The notes: a model not told the origin generated them from the letters alone. A stretch of DNA of 64,000 nt from Alkalihalobacillus deserti (GCF_020734105.1 NZ_JAJAFR010000001.1:372001-436000); one strand, 5' to 3'; positions 26,206 to 35,397 are shown, counted from the first letter of the stretch. Numbers and translations: made by a program.

Positions 26206-26726
26206 ATGAAGATACCAGGTTACAGAAGCAAAACAGGTTGAAAAATAGGACTTGCTACAGTGGGTTACGAACTACTTTACTTGGCCTTATCGTAATAATT
26301 CTGAGTCCTTTCACCCGATGAGGCAGCTGATTTTAACGGAATAACAGCTCGAAGTGCTCAGGAACCCTCTGCAGAGATCCTTGAAGTTCGAGATGGATTA
26401 GTGACCCGATACCAGAATGAAATTGAACGGATTACTTCTTCTTTAAACGTTGCTTTATCGAGTCTTTCTAATCATTTAGTGAACTTTGATTCTAGTTCTG
26501 ACTGGATAGAAACAGCTCGCGAGGAAAACAATGTAACGTTTACACTAGCGGGGCAATATAAGGAGTTTCAAAATGTACCGGGACACTTTACATCGATTCA
26601 TGGAATTTTCATAGTAGGGTACCGAAATCTTGAACAATTTCATGTCATGTTTGCGGAAACCTCCGATGTAATGGAAACTTACATAAAGATCCTGTAAATA
26701 ATTGGGTTATCCATGTAAAAGAGTGA
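26206..26726 (+). pseudogene. Frameshifted gene for a small membrane-anchored protein
   Basis: ATG 26206 follows AAAGGAGG, but the frame stops after 11 codons. In other frames a hydrophobic stretch (LLGLIVIILSPFT) and a roughly 100-codon region follow, with VRDGLVTRYQNEIERITSSL and FTSIHGIFIVGYRNLEQFHV. The reading ends NNWVIHVKE-stop at 26726. At least three frame breaks are needed to join these. I do not recognise the family. Its last codons and 3' flank are duplicated at 23621. Confidence 0.55.
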
Positions 26727-26867
26727 CTGATTATGGCCATATTTCAGCCAAAATGGGGTTTGACAAATCAACTGGATTCGTTCCAGCAAGTACTCGTGGG
26801 ACCACGTTCACAAGATTGCTTTAAACCTAGTATTATCATGGGTCTTAGATTTTTGTACGTTGGCTCT
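26680..26867 (+). repeat. Dispersed 190-bp duplication, copy 2
   Basis: Matches 23621-23813 with scattered substitutions and small indels. It is the copy attached to the fuller gene remnant. Confidence 0.85.
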
Positions 26868-27022
26868 TATTAAAAATGGATTCTTTTTTCACTTTTTTAA
26901 TGCACTACCGGTTACCAAGAAAGCTTATTAGATAGGCGTTGTTAGCTTATCACGGAAATTCTATGAATAATTCAGGAGTATATTATATAGATTGGGAATA
27001 GCTTACGAGTATTTTGTGAAAT

Positions 27023-27051
27023 TTGACAATGTAAGCGTTTTCAATTATAGT
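27023..27051 (+). promoter_or_regulatory. Sigma-A promoter overlapped by a catabolite-response element
   Basis: TTGACA (27023-27028), 17 bp, TATAGT (27046-27051). The spacer contains ATGTAAGCGTTTTCA at 27029-27043, a full match to the CcpA cre consensus, so carbon-source repression is likely. Confidence 0.7.
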
Positions 27052-27057
27052 GGATTT

Positions 27058-27226
27058 AGGTCGGGTAGCAACAGTGGCTACCGTGGTATTTAGCGAAGGC
27101 GGGGCTGATACTTGGGAAAGGTTTCCTTTTATGTTTCAATAAACGTGCATATCATCTATAAGTAAATGAAAATTAAATAGCAGGAAAGAACCTACATTCA
27201 TTTTGCAGAGTAGTAGGTTCTTTTTC
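27058..27226 (+). ncRNA. Candidate CcpA-repressed small RNA
   Basis: A strong cre-controlled promoter is followed 130 bp later by a terminator (27184-27226), with no start codon and RBS between. The transcript would be about 170 nt, with a GGTAGC-AACAGT-GGCTACC-like hairpin near its 5' end. Alternative: a leader left from a deleted gene; one frame reads FSEGGADTWERFPFMFQ before a stop and could be a protein tail. No known RNA family recognised. Confidence 0.4.
27184..27226 (+). terminator. Rho-independent terminator
   Basis: AAAGAACCTAC / GTAGGTTCTTT stem, then TTTTC. Confidence 0.85.
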
Positions 27227-27263
27227 GCTTTGTTAGGCTATACTTGCTGTTGAGGTGATAACC

Positions 27264-27490
27264 ATGTGCGGAAGATTTACGTTAGCTGCACCTAAAGAAC
27301 AAATTGAAGAACAGCTATTAGTAGAATTGTTCGATTATAATCCATGATTTAATATAGCACCGAGTCAGCCTGTTCTGAGCATTATTTCAAATGGAAAAAA
27401 AGAAAGCTGGTTATTTACGATGGGGTCTTATTCCTGTCTGGGCAAAAGATCCAAAATACAGTATCATTTTCAATTGTATTCAACGTAAGC
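27264..27490 (+). pseudogene. SRAP/HMCES-like (YedK) abasic-site protein, truncated
   Basis: It opens with MCGRFTLAAP, in which Cys2 is the residue that crosslinks to abasic sites in this family. NP-stop-FNIAPSQPVLSI follows, where a TGA replaces the usual arginine codon. After a frameshift it continues AGYLRWGLIPVWAKDP and is lost soon after. Intact proteins have about 220 residues. A DNA-repair gene has decayed here. Confidence 0.85.
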
Positions 27491-27847
27491 GCTGGAAAAA
27501 GTCGTTTCGCAAAGCCTCCTAGCCAAATCCTTGACCACTTTACATGCTTGCATCTACACAAAGATAAAAGGTTCATTCTACTGAAATTTGAATTTCATTA
27601 AGCTACAGCATCTTTCGAAAACTGGTTCGTAGCTCGCTTGATACTAAGTCAAGGGGTTTTTTATTATGGAAAAACGAGTTATTCGAAAGTTCAAGCGAGA
27701 ACCTTCTACTCCTAAAAACGGTTGAGCAATCTCAAACTATGAACGAAATGGTTGAACAATTCATGTTGATAAAAAATCGGAGGGCCTTACTACAATCAGT
27801 AAATTACCAGTTAAAGCACTTCTACTGATTGCACATTAAAATTTCAT
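27491..27847. other. Gene-free decayed stretch
   Basis: It contains short debris such as an ATG at 27666 with MEKRVIRKFKREPSTPKNG then a stop. No family is recognised. Confidence 0.3.
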
Positions 27848-29002
27848 TCAGTCCCTACCCCTAGTTTCGACATTACCGCAAATCCTGTTTGTTATTTTGG
27901 AACCCAATTGACATAGCAGCATTCCTAATAAAGCCGCAATTAGAATATACATTCCGGCAAAGATTTGTATAGCTCCTCCTGCGAGACCTGCAATGATCAC
28001 CGAAAATTCCCCTCTTGGCACCAGGGTAAATCCAGTTTCAAAGGATTCCCGCTTGTTTAAGCCATACCACTTTCCTCCTGCCACTCCAACAATCAGTTTG
28101 TGAAAAACCGACCACAGGACAATCGCAAATAGGAGCCCCAAAGCCGGGACTTCACTTGTAAATTCGAGTGAAATACCAAAGTTCAGAAAAAAGAATGGTA
28201 AAAACAAATTTCTAACAGGCAGTGCCACTTCCTTAATTTTATCTTTAAAGTCTGTTCCTGCAAACATCAAACCTGCCAGAAAAGCTCCAATAACCTCTGA
28301 CAAATCCAATAATAGAGCAAAACCTCCATATGCCAAGGCCAGACCTATGATATAGATCAGCATATAATCCTCATGAAGAAATTTCTCGATTAGAGCATAT
28401 CCCTTTTTCTGTATGAATCGGCTGATCAGCACCGCTAAACCTATAAGTAACGCAACTTTTAAAAAGATCAGAATGAATTCTATTACATTGAATCCTTCTC
28501 CACTGAATCCAATCAATATTGTAATCAATATGGGCGCAACCATATCTTCGAATATCAATAGGGCAAGTATATAACCTGATTCTTTTCGATCCAACTTGTT
28601 CTGGTGTTCGAGCAGCTTAATGGTAATAGATGAACTAGTCGCATAGACCAGCCCCCCTATTAATAGAGAATTAAACAAACTCTGTCCAAATAGAGCAGAA
28701 ATCCCAGCAGTGACACCTACTCCGAGAATGAAATCCAATAAACCTGGTTTCCAGATCTTCTTGCCTTTAGCCGCAATCTCCTTCAACGGGTACTTCATTC
28801 CCAAAAGAAAGAAAAGCAAAATTAAACCGATCTCCCCTGCAACTTCTATCGTTTTAACTTCATCGAGCAGTCCGCCAAGCGAAATGCCTGCCCCAAGCAA
28901 AATATATATGACAATGTCAGGTATGCGCAGAAATTTAGTTCCAAAGTAAGCCGTGATAAATATCACTAAAAGAAATAAACCAAGAAATAACGGTAAATTC
29001 AA
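27848..29002 (-). CDS. CPA2-family cation:proton antiporter
   Basis: About 384 residues. The Shine-Dalgarno AGAGGGTG (29011-29018) is 8 nt from the TTG at 29002, so that start is preferred over the GTG at 29011, which lies within the SD. There are 11-13 membrane helices, with ATSSSITIKLLEHQNKLDRKESG, ALLIFEDMVAPIL, SEVIGAFLAGLMFAGTDF and LVPRGEFSVIIAGLAGG, all typical of the KefB/YhaU K+(Na+)/H+ group. There is no C-terminal TrkA-N domain, so any regulatory subunit must be separate; none is adjacent. The role would be cytoplasmic pH or cation homeostasis. Confidence 0.88.
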   Translation of the reverse strand: MNLPLFLGLFLLVIFITAYFGTKFLRIPDIVIYILLGAGISLGGLLDEVKTIEVAGEIGLILLFFLLGMKYPLKEIAAKGKKIWKPGLLDFILGVGVTAGISALFGQSLFNSLLIGGLVYATSSSITIKLLEHQNKLDRKESGYILALLIFEDMVAPILITILIGFSGEGFNVIEFILIFLKVALLIGLAVLISRFIQKKGYALIEKFLHEDYMLIYIIGLALAYGGFALLLDLSEVIGAFLAGLMFAGTDFKDKIKEVALPVRNLFLPFFFLNFGISLEFTSEVPALGLLFAIVLWSVFHKLIVGVAGGKWYGLNKRESFETGFTLVPRGEFSVIIAGLAGGAIQIFAGMYILIAALLGMLLCQLGSKITNRICGNVETRGRD

Positions 29003-29139
29003 TTTTTGCACACCCTCTTATTCTTCAACATTTAATTTCAATATTCTACAATACCCCTCTCTCTCGAAATCTAAGCTTAGTATAAACTGGTATAACATTC
29101 GAAATGTGGATCGTGACTGCACTGTCACCCAGAAAAGAA

Positions 29140-29433
29140 TTAAAACTCTTTTCGGAGAATTTGCAAAAGTAGCTTAACACCCCTTTTGTTAAAAGGCAGC
29201 CATTTCATGTCAGCAACCAAGTGGCTAATGTACCCTCCCGCATAGGCTATCAGTATTCCGTCAGTCCTTAGACTGATTTGCAGATAATAGGCGATAACGG
29301 TGAAATAAGCCAGACCTAATAGATAGTGGGTATAACTTCGATGAGAGACAAAAGAAGCAATGATGATATAGAATCCAAATAACGCCAGCCAGTTTTCAGC
29401 GAGAAAAAAGCCTCCTATGGTGACTCTTTTCAA
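29140..29433 (-). pseudogene. YdjM/DUF457-family membrane hydrolase, N-terminally truncated
   Basis: About 97 codons with HRSYTHYLLG and YAGGYISHLVADM, the two histidine motifs of YdjM-like membrane-bound metal-dependent hydrolases. The family's usual N-terminal H-motif and first helix are missing, because the frame meets a truncated PBP gene head-on at about 29433. Both genes lost their 5' ends at this junction, pointing to one deletion. Confidence 0.7.
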
Positions 29434-30822
29434 AGTCTATTTGGATCAACAGGTTCTATCCCACGTGAAAAATTAGATTATTATTTATCAAGTGGCTATG
29501 ACAGATCGGATATTGTAGGAACAAGTTTTCTCGAATTGCAGTATGAGAACGTGCTCAGGGGTCAAAAAGCTGTCGTTAATAGTCTAACGACTTCTGCAGG
29601 TGGAGAAACCATTGAAAAGTCAGTTATTGAACAATTAGGGAAGCGTGGAAATGATCTTGTTTTAGCTCTAGATATGGAGTTGCAACAAGTTGTTGAGAAA
29701 GCGATTGACAAAGAAATCAAAGAAGCAGGAAATTCATTTGTAAAAGACCGTTCTGCCTATGCCACTTTTATGGATCCTCGAACAGGTGATATTTTATCAA
29801 TGGCAGGTTTTTGGGATCCTGCTGGTAGTGATCAAACAACTACTTCTAACCATATTGGAAATGTTAACAAATCGTTTGAGATGGGTTCTTCTGTAAAGGC
29901 CGCTTCCGTATTAACTGGGTTTCAATCAGGAGTAACCAGTCCAGGTACTAAATTTCATGACAGGCCAATTCATTTACCAGGTGCCCCTACGATGAGTTCG
30001 TATAAAAACTTTGGTTGGGTTGACGACAGACGTGCACTAGAAGTATCTTCAAACGTCTATATGTTTGAAATTGGTATGCGGATGGCAGGTTGTTATAATC
30101 CGAGTACCTGTAGTTTTCCAAAGCTCGAGGAAGCATACAGTCAAGTACGATATAATTTTAGTCAGTTTGGTTTGGGTGTGGAAACGGGAATTGACTTACC
30201 ATCGACTGCAACTGGACTAACGGGTGGTACAGCCTTACCAGGCAAACTGGCTTATTTAATGATTGGTCAGTTTGATACGTATACTCCACTACAATTAGTG
30301 CAATATATTGCGACGATTGCTAATGATGGGTATAGAATGAAACCTCGTTTAGTAACTGAAATAAGAGAGCCTGTATCTGATCGTGATGATCAGGGGGCGG
30401 TAATGCAAAAGTTTGAACCGTCGATTCTTAACCGAATTGATATGAAAGATGCTCATATTGACCGTGTAAAACAGGGACTGCGTGATGTAGTAACAAAAGG
30501 AACTGCGTCAAGTCGTTTTGCGAATGCACCGTACCAGTTGGCAGCAAAAACAGGTACAGCTCAGGTTAGTGTAACGGTTGGAGAAGGAAGTAGTCGTCGA
30601 AGTGTTGAGGGAAATACGCACACGTTCGTAGGATACGCACCATATAAGAACCCTGAAATAGCATTTGCTGTGGTTGTCCCTAATGTTAAGTTAGACTCAC
30701 GTGGAGGGACACAAGGGATTGCACAAGATATCGCTAAAGATATATTAGATGCATATTTTGAAATGAAAACAGTTCGAAACGGTCCGCAAAAAGCAGATCA
30801 ACCGGTTCTTGAAGATATGTAA
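29434..30822 (+). pseudogene. Class B penicillin-binding protein, 5'-truncated
   Basis: The frame is open from about 29434 with FGSTGSIPREKLDYYLSSGY, the middle of a PBP2/PbpH-type protein, and runs about 460 codons to a natural stop. The transpeptidase domain is whole: SSVK for the active-site serine motif (FEMGSSVKAAS), SSNVYM, and KTGTAQ. The membrane anchor and about 200-250 N-terminal residues are gone. A TTG at 29536 could start translation, but the product would lack a membrane helix, so it is probably non-functional. Confidence 0.8.
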
Positions 30823-30826
30823 ACAG

Positions 30827-30869
30827 AAAACAAGTGAGGTACAATTGTCTTTGTCTCACTTGTTTTTTA
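30827..30869 (+). terminator. Terminator after the PBP remnant
   Basis: AAACAAGTGAG / CTCACTTGTTT stem followed by TTTT. Confidence 0.85.
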
Positions 30870-30911
30870 GTTATTTTCTTACAATTTCCCCCCATTGTCA
30901 TTGATTATTTC

Positions 30912-31090
30912 TTATGATAACCCATTTTCTTCAACAAAATTTATAAATGTTGTGGGATCCTTGATAATTTCCCCCTGTACAAGCTGGGACGTAATATCAA
31001 TACTTCAGTCATTCCTGTTGTAATGGCTAAGAACTGTGTATAATTTATCTGCCCTTCTCTTTCGTCATAGTGCTCCTGCTCTTATTTTTG
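30912..31090 (-). pseudogene. Minus-strand gene remnant, family unknown
   Basis: The end reads SIDITSQLVQGEIIKDPTTF and then INFVEENGLS-stop, with a stop and frame change just upstream. Another frame gives TQFLAITTGMTEV. It looks like the end of a small conserved protein that has decayed. The rest of 30870-31319 holds nothing recognisable. Confidence 0.4.
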
Positions 31091-31319
31091 CTAAGCTCTT
31101 CTTCTGCTAGTGTGATAAACCATTCTTTTTCAAGCTTTTGTTTCGTCTCCAAAAATAGTGGGGGATGCCTTTAACAATGAATAATTATTTTTCTTATTAT
31201 AGCAACGCAGATTAGCACAACAGGTAATTTTATAAAAACTTAATAGTATCCTTTTAAAAGCGCACACTATTTTTAAATGAAGTGTGCTTTTTATAACTAT
31301 TACTAGAGGATGAAAACAT

Positions 31320-31850
31320 ATGCATGTTTTTACTGCCATTATTAGTATCATTGCTGTTTTTATTTGGGGGGACTGGAGAAATTGGAAAAAGTATCATGCA
31401 ACGTTACTATTCTTTGCTCTAGGGAACTTAGCTTATAACTTCTTAACAGCAAATTACTTTTTGTGGCGTTTGGATGCTGATTTTATTTCTAATCACACCC
31501 TTGCAGAAATGTTATATACGTTTATTGTTTTCCCAGCTACTGGAATTCTTTTCTTAGGTAATTACCCTGAAGGAGTCATAAAACAGATTTTACATACATT
31601 ACAGTGGATTGCGATTTATGCATTTTGGGAATACATTTTTAATTTAACGGGAAGCATTCAATACCAATACGGATGGACATTTTGGTGGTCTGTTGCAACT
31701 CTTTTTGTAATGTTCCCTCTATTGAAACTGCATGTCAAATATCCATTGTTAGCATATTTTTTGTTTGGAATTGTTTCAGTTGTTCTACTTTGGTGGTTTG
31801 ACGTTCCTGTTCATCTGCCTGTTGAAGAAAGGGGCTATTATGGAAAATAA
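31320..31850 (+). CDS. CBO0543-like small integral membrane protein
   Basis: 176 residues with five or six hydrophobic helices and many aromatics. Features are FIWGDWRNWKKYHATLLF near the start, NYPEGVIKQILHT in a cytosolic loop and YAFWEYIFNLTGSIQY. This fits the CBO0543 family of Firmicutes membrane proteins, whose function is unknown. It overlaps the next gene, also of this type, by 11 nt, so the pair is one operon. Confidence 0.7.
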   Translation: MHVFTAIISIIAVFIWGDWRNWKKYHATLLFFALGNLAYNFLTANYFLWRLDADFISNHTLAEMLYTFIVFPATGILFLGNYPEGVIKQILHTLQWIAIYAFWEYIFNLTGSIQYQYGWTFWWSVATLFVMFPLLKLHVKYPLLAYFLFGIVSVVLLWWFDVPVHLPVEERGYYGK

Positions 31851-32388
31851 CTATGAAATACTGTGGAAAATTAGAGAATTACAAGAACAAATCATTCAGT
31901 TGGAAATAAACAGATGGTTGCAATATCATTTATTCTCATGGAATTGGTGGTTATTAATTGTATTCTTGATTGCTCCGTGGTTTATTTGGATTAAATTCCT
32001 TGACCGAAAAAGAATTTTCGAAATTTTTTCTTTTGGCATGCTAACCAGTTTAATTACAGTTTTTTTCGATGCTGTTGGGAAAGAGCTGGGATTTTGGGTA
32101 TACCCTATAGAATTAACACCATTCGTCCATAGTGCAGGGGCTTTTGATTTTAGCGTGATTCCAGTAGCTTACATGTTGATCTATCAACATTTCAAAAGAT
32201 GGAAAACTTTCATAGCCGCTTTAGTCTTTATGGCGTTAATTTATGCATTTATAGGGGAACCTTTTGCACACTGGGCAGAATTAACTTATTACCTAAAGTG
32301 GAAATACATTTATTCTTTCTTTTATTACATTTTAACTGGAATGTTAGTGAGATGGATTGTGGAGAAACTACTTAAAATATCAAGATAG
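31840..32388 (+). CDS. Second CBO0543-like membrane protein
   Basis: 182 residues from ATG 31840; GAAAGGGG just before it is a suitable RBS, and the longer frame from 31765 is rejected. A short coiled N-terminus (IRELQEQIIQLEINRWLQY) precedes about five membrane helices. Conserved features are WKFLDRKRIFE-like basic loops, DAVGKELGFWVYPIEL and EPFAHWAELTYY. Function unknown. Together the pair may form a heteromeric membrane complex; this is inference from overlap and similarity. Confidence 0.7.
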   Translation: MENNYEILWKIRELQEQIIQLEINRWLQYHLFSWNWWLLIVFLIAPWFIWIKFLDRKRIFEIFSFGMLTSLITVFFDAVGKELGFWVYPIELTPFVHSAGAFDFSVIPVAYMLIYQHFKRWKTFIAALVFMALIYAFIGEPFAHWAELTYYLKWKYIYSFFYYILTGMLVRWIVEKLLKISR

Positions 32389-32476
32389 GCTATAAAATGT
32401 TTTATTTTTTAATCTTCTAATTCAACGGGTGCTAGTAATAAGCGAAACAAAAACAGGACGGAAATAGGTTCTGTTC

Positions 32477-32662
32477 TTAGTGTTTTATTAATGATAATTG
32501 GGCTTTGCTTTGGCTTTTAACTTTAGAGTAAATAGTAGAGCGTGGCACACCTGTCATTTTAACAATATCGTTGACGCTCAATCCACTTGATTCTCTTTCA
32601 TCATAAAGCTTCATAGACTTTAGACTTTTAACGTCCTTTTCAGCCTTCCCGATACGTCCCAT
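32477..32662 (-). pseudogene. Serine-resolvase C-terminal helix-turn-helix fragment
   Basis: 61 codons containing SVNDIVKMTGVPRSTIYSKV, a resolvase-type helix-turn-helix preceded by EKDVKSLKSMKLYDE. The catalytic domain is absent. It is probably the tail of a recombinase left by an excised element. Confidence 0.5.
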
Positions 32663-32827
32663 ATGCTACTCTTATTCCTTGCTGTTTCACATCCTTTTGC
32701 TGTTTTTTCAGCTATTAAATCGTTGGTGGGCCGTATATTAATAATTTGTAAACTGTGTTAAGGTTTCTACTAAACCATTTGATTATTTTTAAAAATGAGG
32801 TATTCTCAAGAAAAAGGAGTGAAAATA

Positions 32828-32950
32828 ATGATTACTATCAATGAACTTAAAAAAGAATTTGAAGAAAAATTAAATAGAAATCTTACAGAAGAGGAATTAG
32901 ATTGTATTAAATGGATGGTTGCTTCTCAAGATCATCAAGCCTCAGCTTAA
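32828..32950 (+). CDS. Small conserved-type hypothetical protein (40 aa)
   Basis: ATG 32828 follows AAAAAGGAGTG at a good distance. The product begins MITINELKKEFEEKLNRNLT and continues EEELDCIKWM. It is acidic, likely two helices, with no signal or membrane segment. I do not recognise a function. The RBS and amphipathic composition support real coding. Confidence 0.55.
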   Translation: MITINELKKEFEEKLNRNLTEEELDCIKWMVASQDHQASA

Positions 32951-33212
32951 ACCCACTTAGCAACTTCTCTACTTTCGTATTAATCTATCATCAGATTTCT
33001 TCATTAACTAAAAAATAAGGCCGATTTGATTTTATATCCTATTCTACATTTATTTTATTTACCAATTAACTAGTCTCGACTATATAGTTCTGAACCCATA
33101 TCCCAGTTATTGGGATTCTTATGTAATTCATGGGATTACCTAATTTCTCACATATCTTAATATGTTCATAAGCAAAATATTAATACATCTTAAATAAAAG
33201 GAGGATACAAAA

Positions 33213-33416
33213 ATGGCAAATAACAATAGTTCAAACCAATTAGTTGTACCTGGAGTACAGCAAGCGTTAGACCAAATGAAATATGAGATCGCATCTGAAT
33301 TTGGTGTTCAACTTGGTGCAGATACAACATCTCGTGCAAATGGTTCTGTTGGTGGAGAAATTACAAAGCGCCTTGTACAAATGGCTGAGCAACAAATGAG
33401 AGGCTTTCAAAAGTAA
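33213..33416 (+). CDS. Alpha/beta-type small acid-soluble spore protein
   Basis: 67 residues, AAAGGAGG RBS. Diagnostic segments are [20 protein letters not shown], which includes the EIASE cleavage site for the germination protease (about residues 25-29), and [16 protein letters not shown]. SASPs coat and protect spore DNA and supply amino acids on germination. It should be expressed in the forespore under sigma-G; I could not identify a convincing sigma-G promoter. A terminator follows directly. Confidence 0.96.
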   Translation: MANNNSSNQLVVPGVQQALDQMKYEIASEFGVQLGADTTSRANGSVGGEITKRLVQMAEQQMRGFQK

Positions 33417-33455
33417 GTCTCACTATATCCAAACTTCGAGAAATTGAATATATGG

Positions 33456-33487
33456 CTAAGAAGCAAAATTCAATTTTGCTTCTTTCT
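33456..33487 (+). terminator. SASP gene terminator and group IIC intron landing site
   Basis: AAGAAGCAAAATT / AATTTTGCTTCTT followed by TCTTAT. The intron fragment begins 5 nt after it. Confidence 0.9.
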
Positions 33488-33491
33488 TATG

Positions 33492-33568
33492 GTGTGCCCG
33501 GCATGTGGCCATTCTTAGGGTTCAAGTCCCGAACTGGGAAGGCAGTAGTAACAGTTAGTGGATAGGCT
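33492..33568 (+). ncRNA. 5' fragment of a group IIC intron
   Basis: It begins GTGTGCCCGGCATGTGG and continues with AGGGTTCAAGTCCCGAACTG, GAAGGCAG and AGTAACAGTTAG. These are the conserved blocks at the 5' end (domain I) of bacterial group IIC introns. Class C introns insert right after terminator hairpins, and this fragment starts 5 nt after the SASP terminator. No reverse transcriptase or domains V/VI follow, because IS3 debris takes over near 33570. Confidence 0.7.
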
Positions 33569-33639
33569 ACACTTAGTTGGGCAACAAAAAATCTGGGGCT
33601 AGTTGAATAATACACAACGAGTGAGGAGAGAATTCCACT

Positions 33640-34262
33640 ATGTCTAAAAAAAGAAAACCGTTTACCACAGAGTTTAAGAAGCAAGTGGTTGCTCATGAAA
33701 GTGGAAAAAGTCGTCAAGATATTGTCCGTGAATATGAATTAACTGATTAGACAGATGGATTACTCAATTTCAACGTCTGTTTCGTTCAAAGAGAAAGACA
33801 ATCAACCCCCTAAATAACAAGAATTGATTGAGTTATGAAAAAGAAATAAACAGCTAGAAATAGAAGTCGATATTTAAAAGCAAGCCACGCTGATCATGGA
33901 TCAAAAATAGAGGTGATCGAAAAAAATCGACACACCTATTCGGTATCAGCAATGTATGAATTCCTACAAATAGCTCGGGGTGATTTTATTATAAAACAGA
34001 AATAGCAGCTCAAAAACAACTAGAAAAGGCTGCGGAAGAACAAAAATTAAAAGAAGAAATACTAATGATCTCTTTAACAAAACCGTCAAGTATATGGAAC
34101 TCGTAAAATGAAAGGTGCTCTTTTAAAAGCTAGTCACACAGTTTCCAGGCGTCGCATAATTGATGGGAGAGCTTGGAATCCAATCGAATTATGCACAACC
34201 GTCCTACAAGCCAATGAGCTCCCGACCAAATGATGAATCCGTTCGAAACAAGTTAGGTTGAG
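33640..34262 (+). mobile_element. IS3-family element remnant (type A, copy 1)
   Basis: OrfA start MSKKRKPFTTEFKKQVVAHE, then many stops and frameshifts. OrfB pieces follow: VIEKNRHTYSVSAMYEFLQI, GTRKMKGALLKASHTVSRRR and a YKPMS-like tail. Related pieces are at 56271-56840 (minus) and 62318-62792. Not functional. Confidence 0.8.
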
Positions 34263-34291
34263 AATTCCGAAGAAATATTAATGCGATAAAT

Positions 34292-34316
34292 CACTCTTTT
34301 TGAGTGGCTTTTTTAT
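34292..34316 (+). terminator. Small terminator-like hairpin
   Basis: CACTC-TTTTT-GAGTG followed by GCTTTTTT. Confidence 0.6.
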
Positions 34317-34381
34317 TTAGATTAAGAAGGAATTATCTCTTCGAAATTGGGAAACATGACGATAAAGGGAGATGATTCAAA

Positions 34382-34612
34382 ATGGACGATGCTAATAAAA
34401 TGATTGCTAAATTAGGAATGGAAACAGTAGAAAATAGGATTGAGATAGAAGCTTTAAAGGAGCTTCTTATGGAAAAAGAAGTATTAGCAGAAGACGATAT
34501 CTTATCTAAATATGAACAAGTACGTGAAGAAAAGGTAGAAGCTTATGCTGCGGAATTATTAGAATTAAGTATCGAGGAATATAATGAAATGACTAGAGCT
34601 GAAGATGAATAA
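34382..34612 (+). CDS. Acidic helical hypothetical protein (76 aa)
   Basis: The ATG follows AGGGAGATGA. The product is almost wholly helical and glutamate-rich (EIEALKELLMEKEVLAEDDI, then EQVREEKVEAYAAELLEL), probably coiled coil, with no signal or membrane segment. A terminator follows its stop. It sits among decayed elements, so it could be phage- or plasmid-derived. Function unknown. Confidence 0.6.
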   Translation: MDDANKMIAKLGMETVENRIEIEALKELLMEKEVLAEDDILSKYEQVREEKVEAYAAELLELSIEEYNEMTRAEDE

Positions 34613-34617
34613 AGAAA

Positions 34618-34648
34618 ATGAAGGCATCCATTCAATGGATGTTTTTTC
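34618..34648 (+). terminator. Terminator after the 76-aa gene
   Basis: GGCATCCATT / AATGGATGTTTTTT stem with a 2-nt loop. Confidence 0.8.
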
Positions 34649-35208
34649 TATGCATTTTAGGAAGAGATAAGTGATGAGTAATTTTTATTAAAAGCGTTGA
34701 ACCGCAAATCATGAGGTTAGAGGCACTAGGAATGTTTTAGAATATAGTAGATTGTTGATTAGTTATCATGTCCATTATTCGGTTAGCGATGATGGAAGAG
34801 TGAGTGTTGATTAATCCAATAGCAGAAGCCGAGTATGAGATAGCTAGACGAATTAATAGTAACTAAATGAAAAGTCTAGTGAGATTAATATTGGTATTTA
34901 GTTTGACTTGATAACGGATGAGGAGATTGAAAAGCGTTTGGAAGTGGAAACCCCACGAGATTACGTCAAAGGATAATTAATTGGAAAAAGTATTACTAAT
35001 CAAATCAAAACAAGAGAAAAGTGATTCAAAGAGCAATAGAATACTCCCTGAGAGGCAGAATTGAAGTTCGTATCGACTTGGCAAACCAACTTGACTACCC
35101 GCATTGGAAAAATGGTAAAGGCTGTTCCGCAGTCAAGTCACGTTGAGTGCGTCTCGCAGATAGTTTTAAAAGAAGTAGCAGGCCCCAAATAGGGGATTCC
35201 TGCTGCGT
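34649..35208. other. Decayed stretch without a gene
   Basis: Short coding-like pieces with many stops; no family recognised. A minus-strand terminator-like hairpin, GCAGGAATCCCC...GGGGCCTGC, lies at about 35179-35204. Confidence 0.3.
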
Positions 35209-35397
35209 TTATTTGATTTTTGGAGCTGAAAAACGATAGTGGATTATTGGCGCTCCATCAGCTTTTACTTCAATACGATTAATTAAACGATGTAAAATCT
35301 CTGGTGTTAACTCATCAAAGTTTAGAAATTGAAGTAATTCTTGTTTTAACAACTCGATGTTATCCACTGTTTTTTCACTTGCCATTGCTGTGAGTAA
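35209..35397 (-). pseudogene. Large serine recombinase, C-terminal fragment (DUF4368-like)
   Basis: The last 62 codons read FDELTPEILHRLINRIEVKA and end IHYRFSAPK-IK-stop, the signature tail of TnpX/Tn4451-type serine recombinases. The rest is replaced at about 35397 by an IS4-type transposase. A minus-strand hairpin terminator follows its stop. Confidence 0.65.

Noticed and set aside
27058..27180. Known riboswitch (c-di-AMP or similar) between the cre promoter and terminator
   Set aside because: The conserved cores of the riboswitch classes I know are not present, and no gene follows the terminator in operon distance.
33487..33717. 76-codon minus-strand frame after the SASP gene
   Set aside because: It spans the group IIC intron fragment and the IS3 OrfA start, so it is not a gene.
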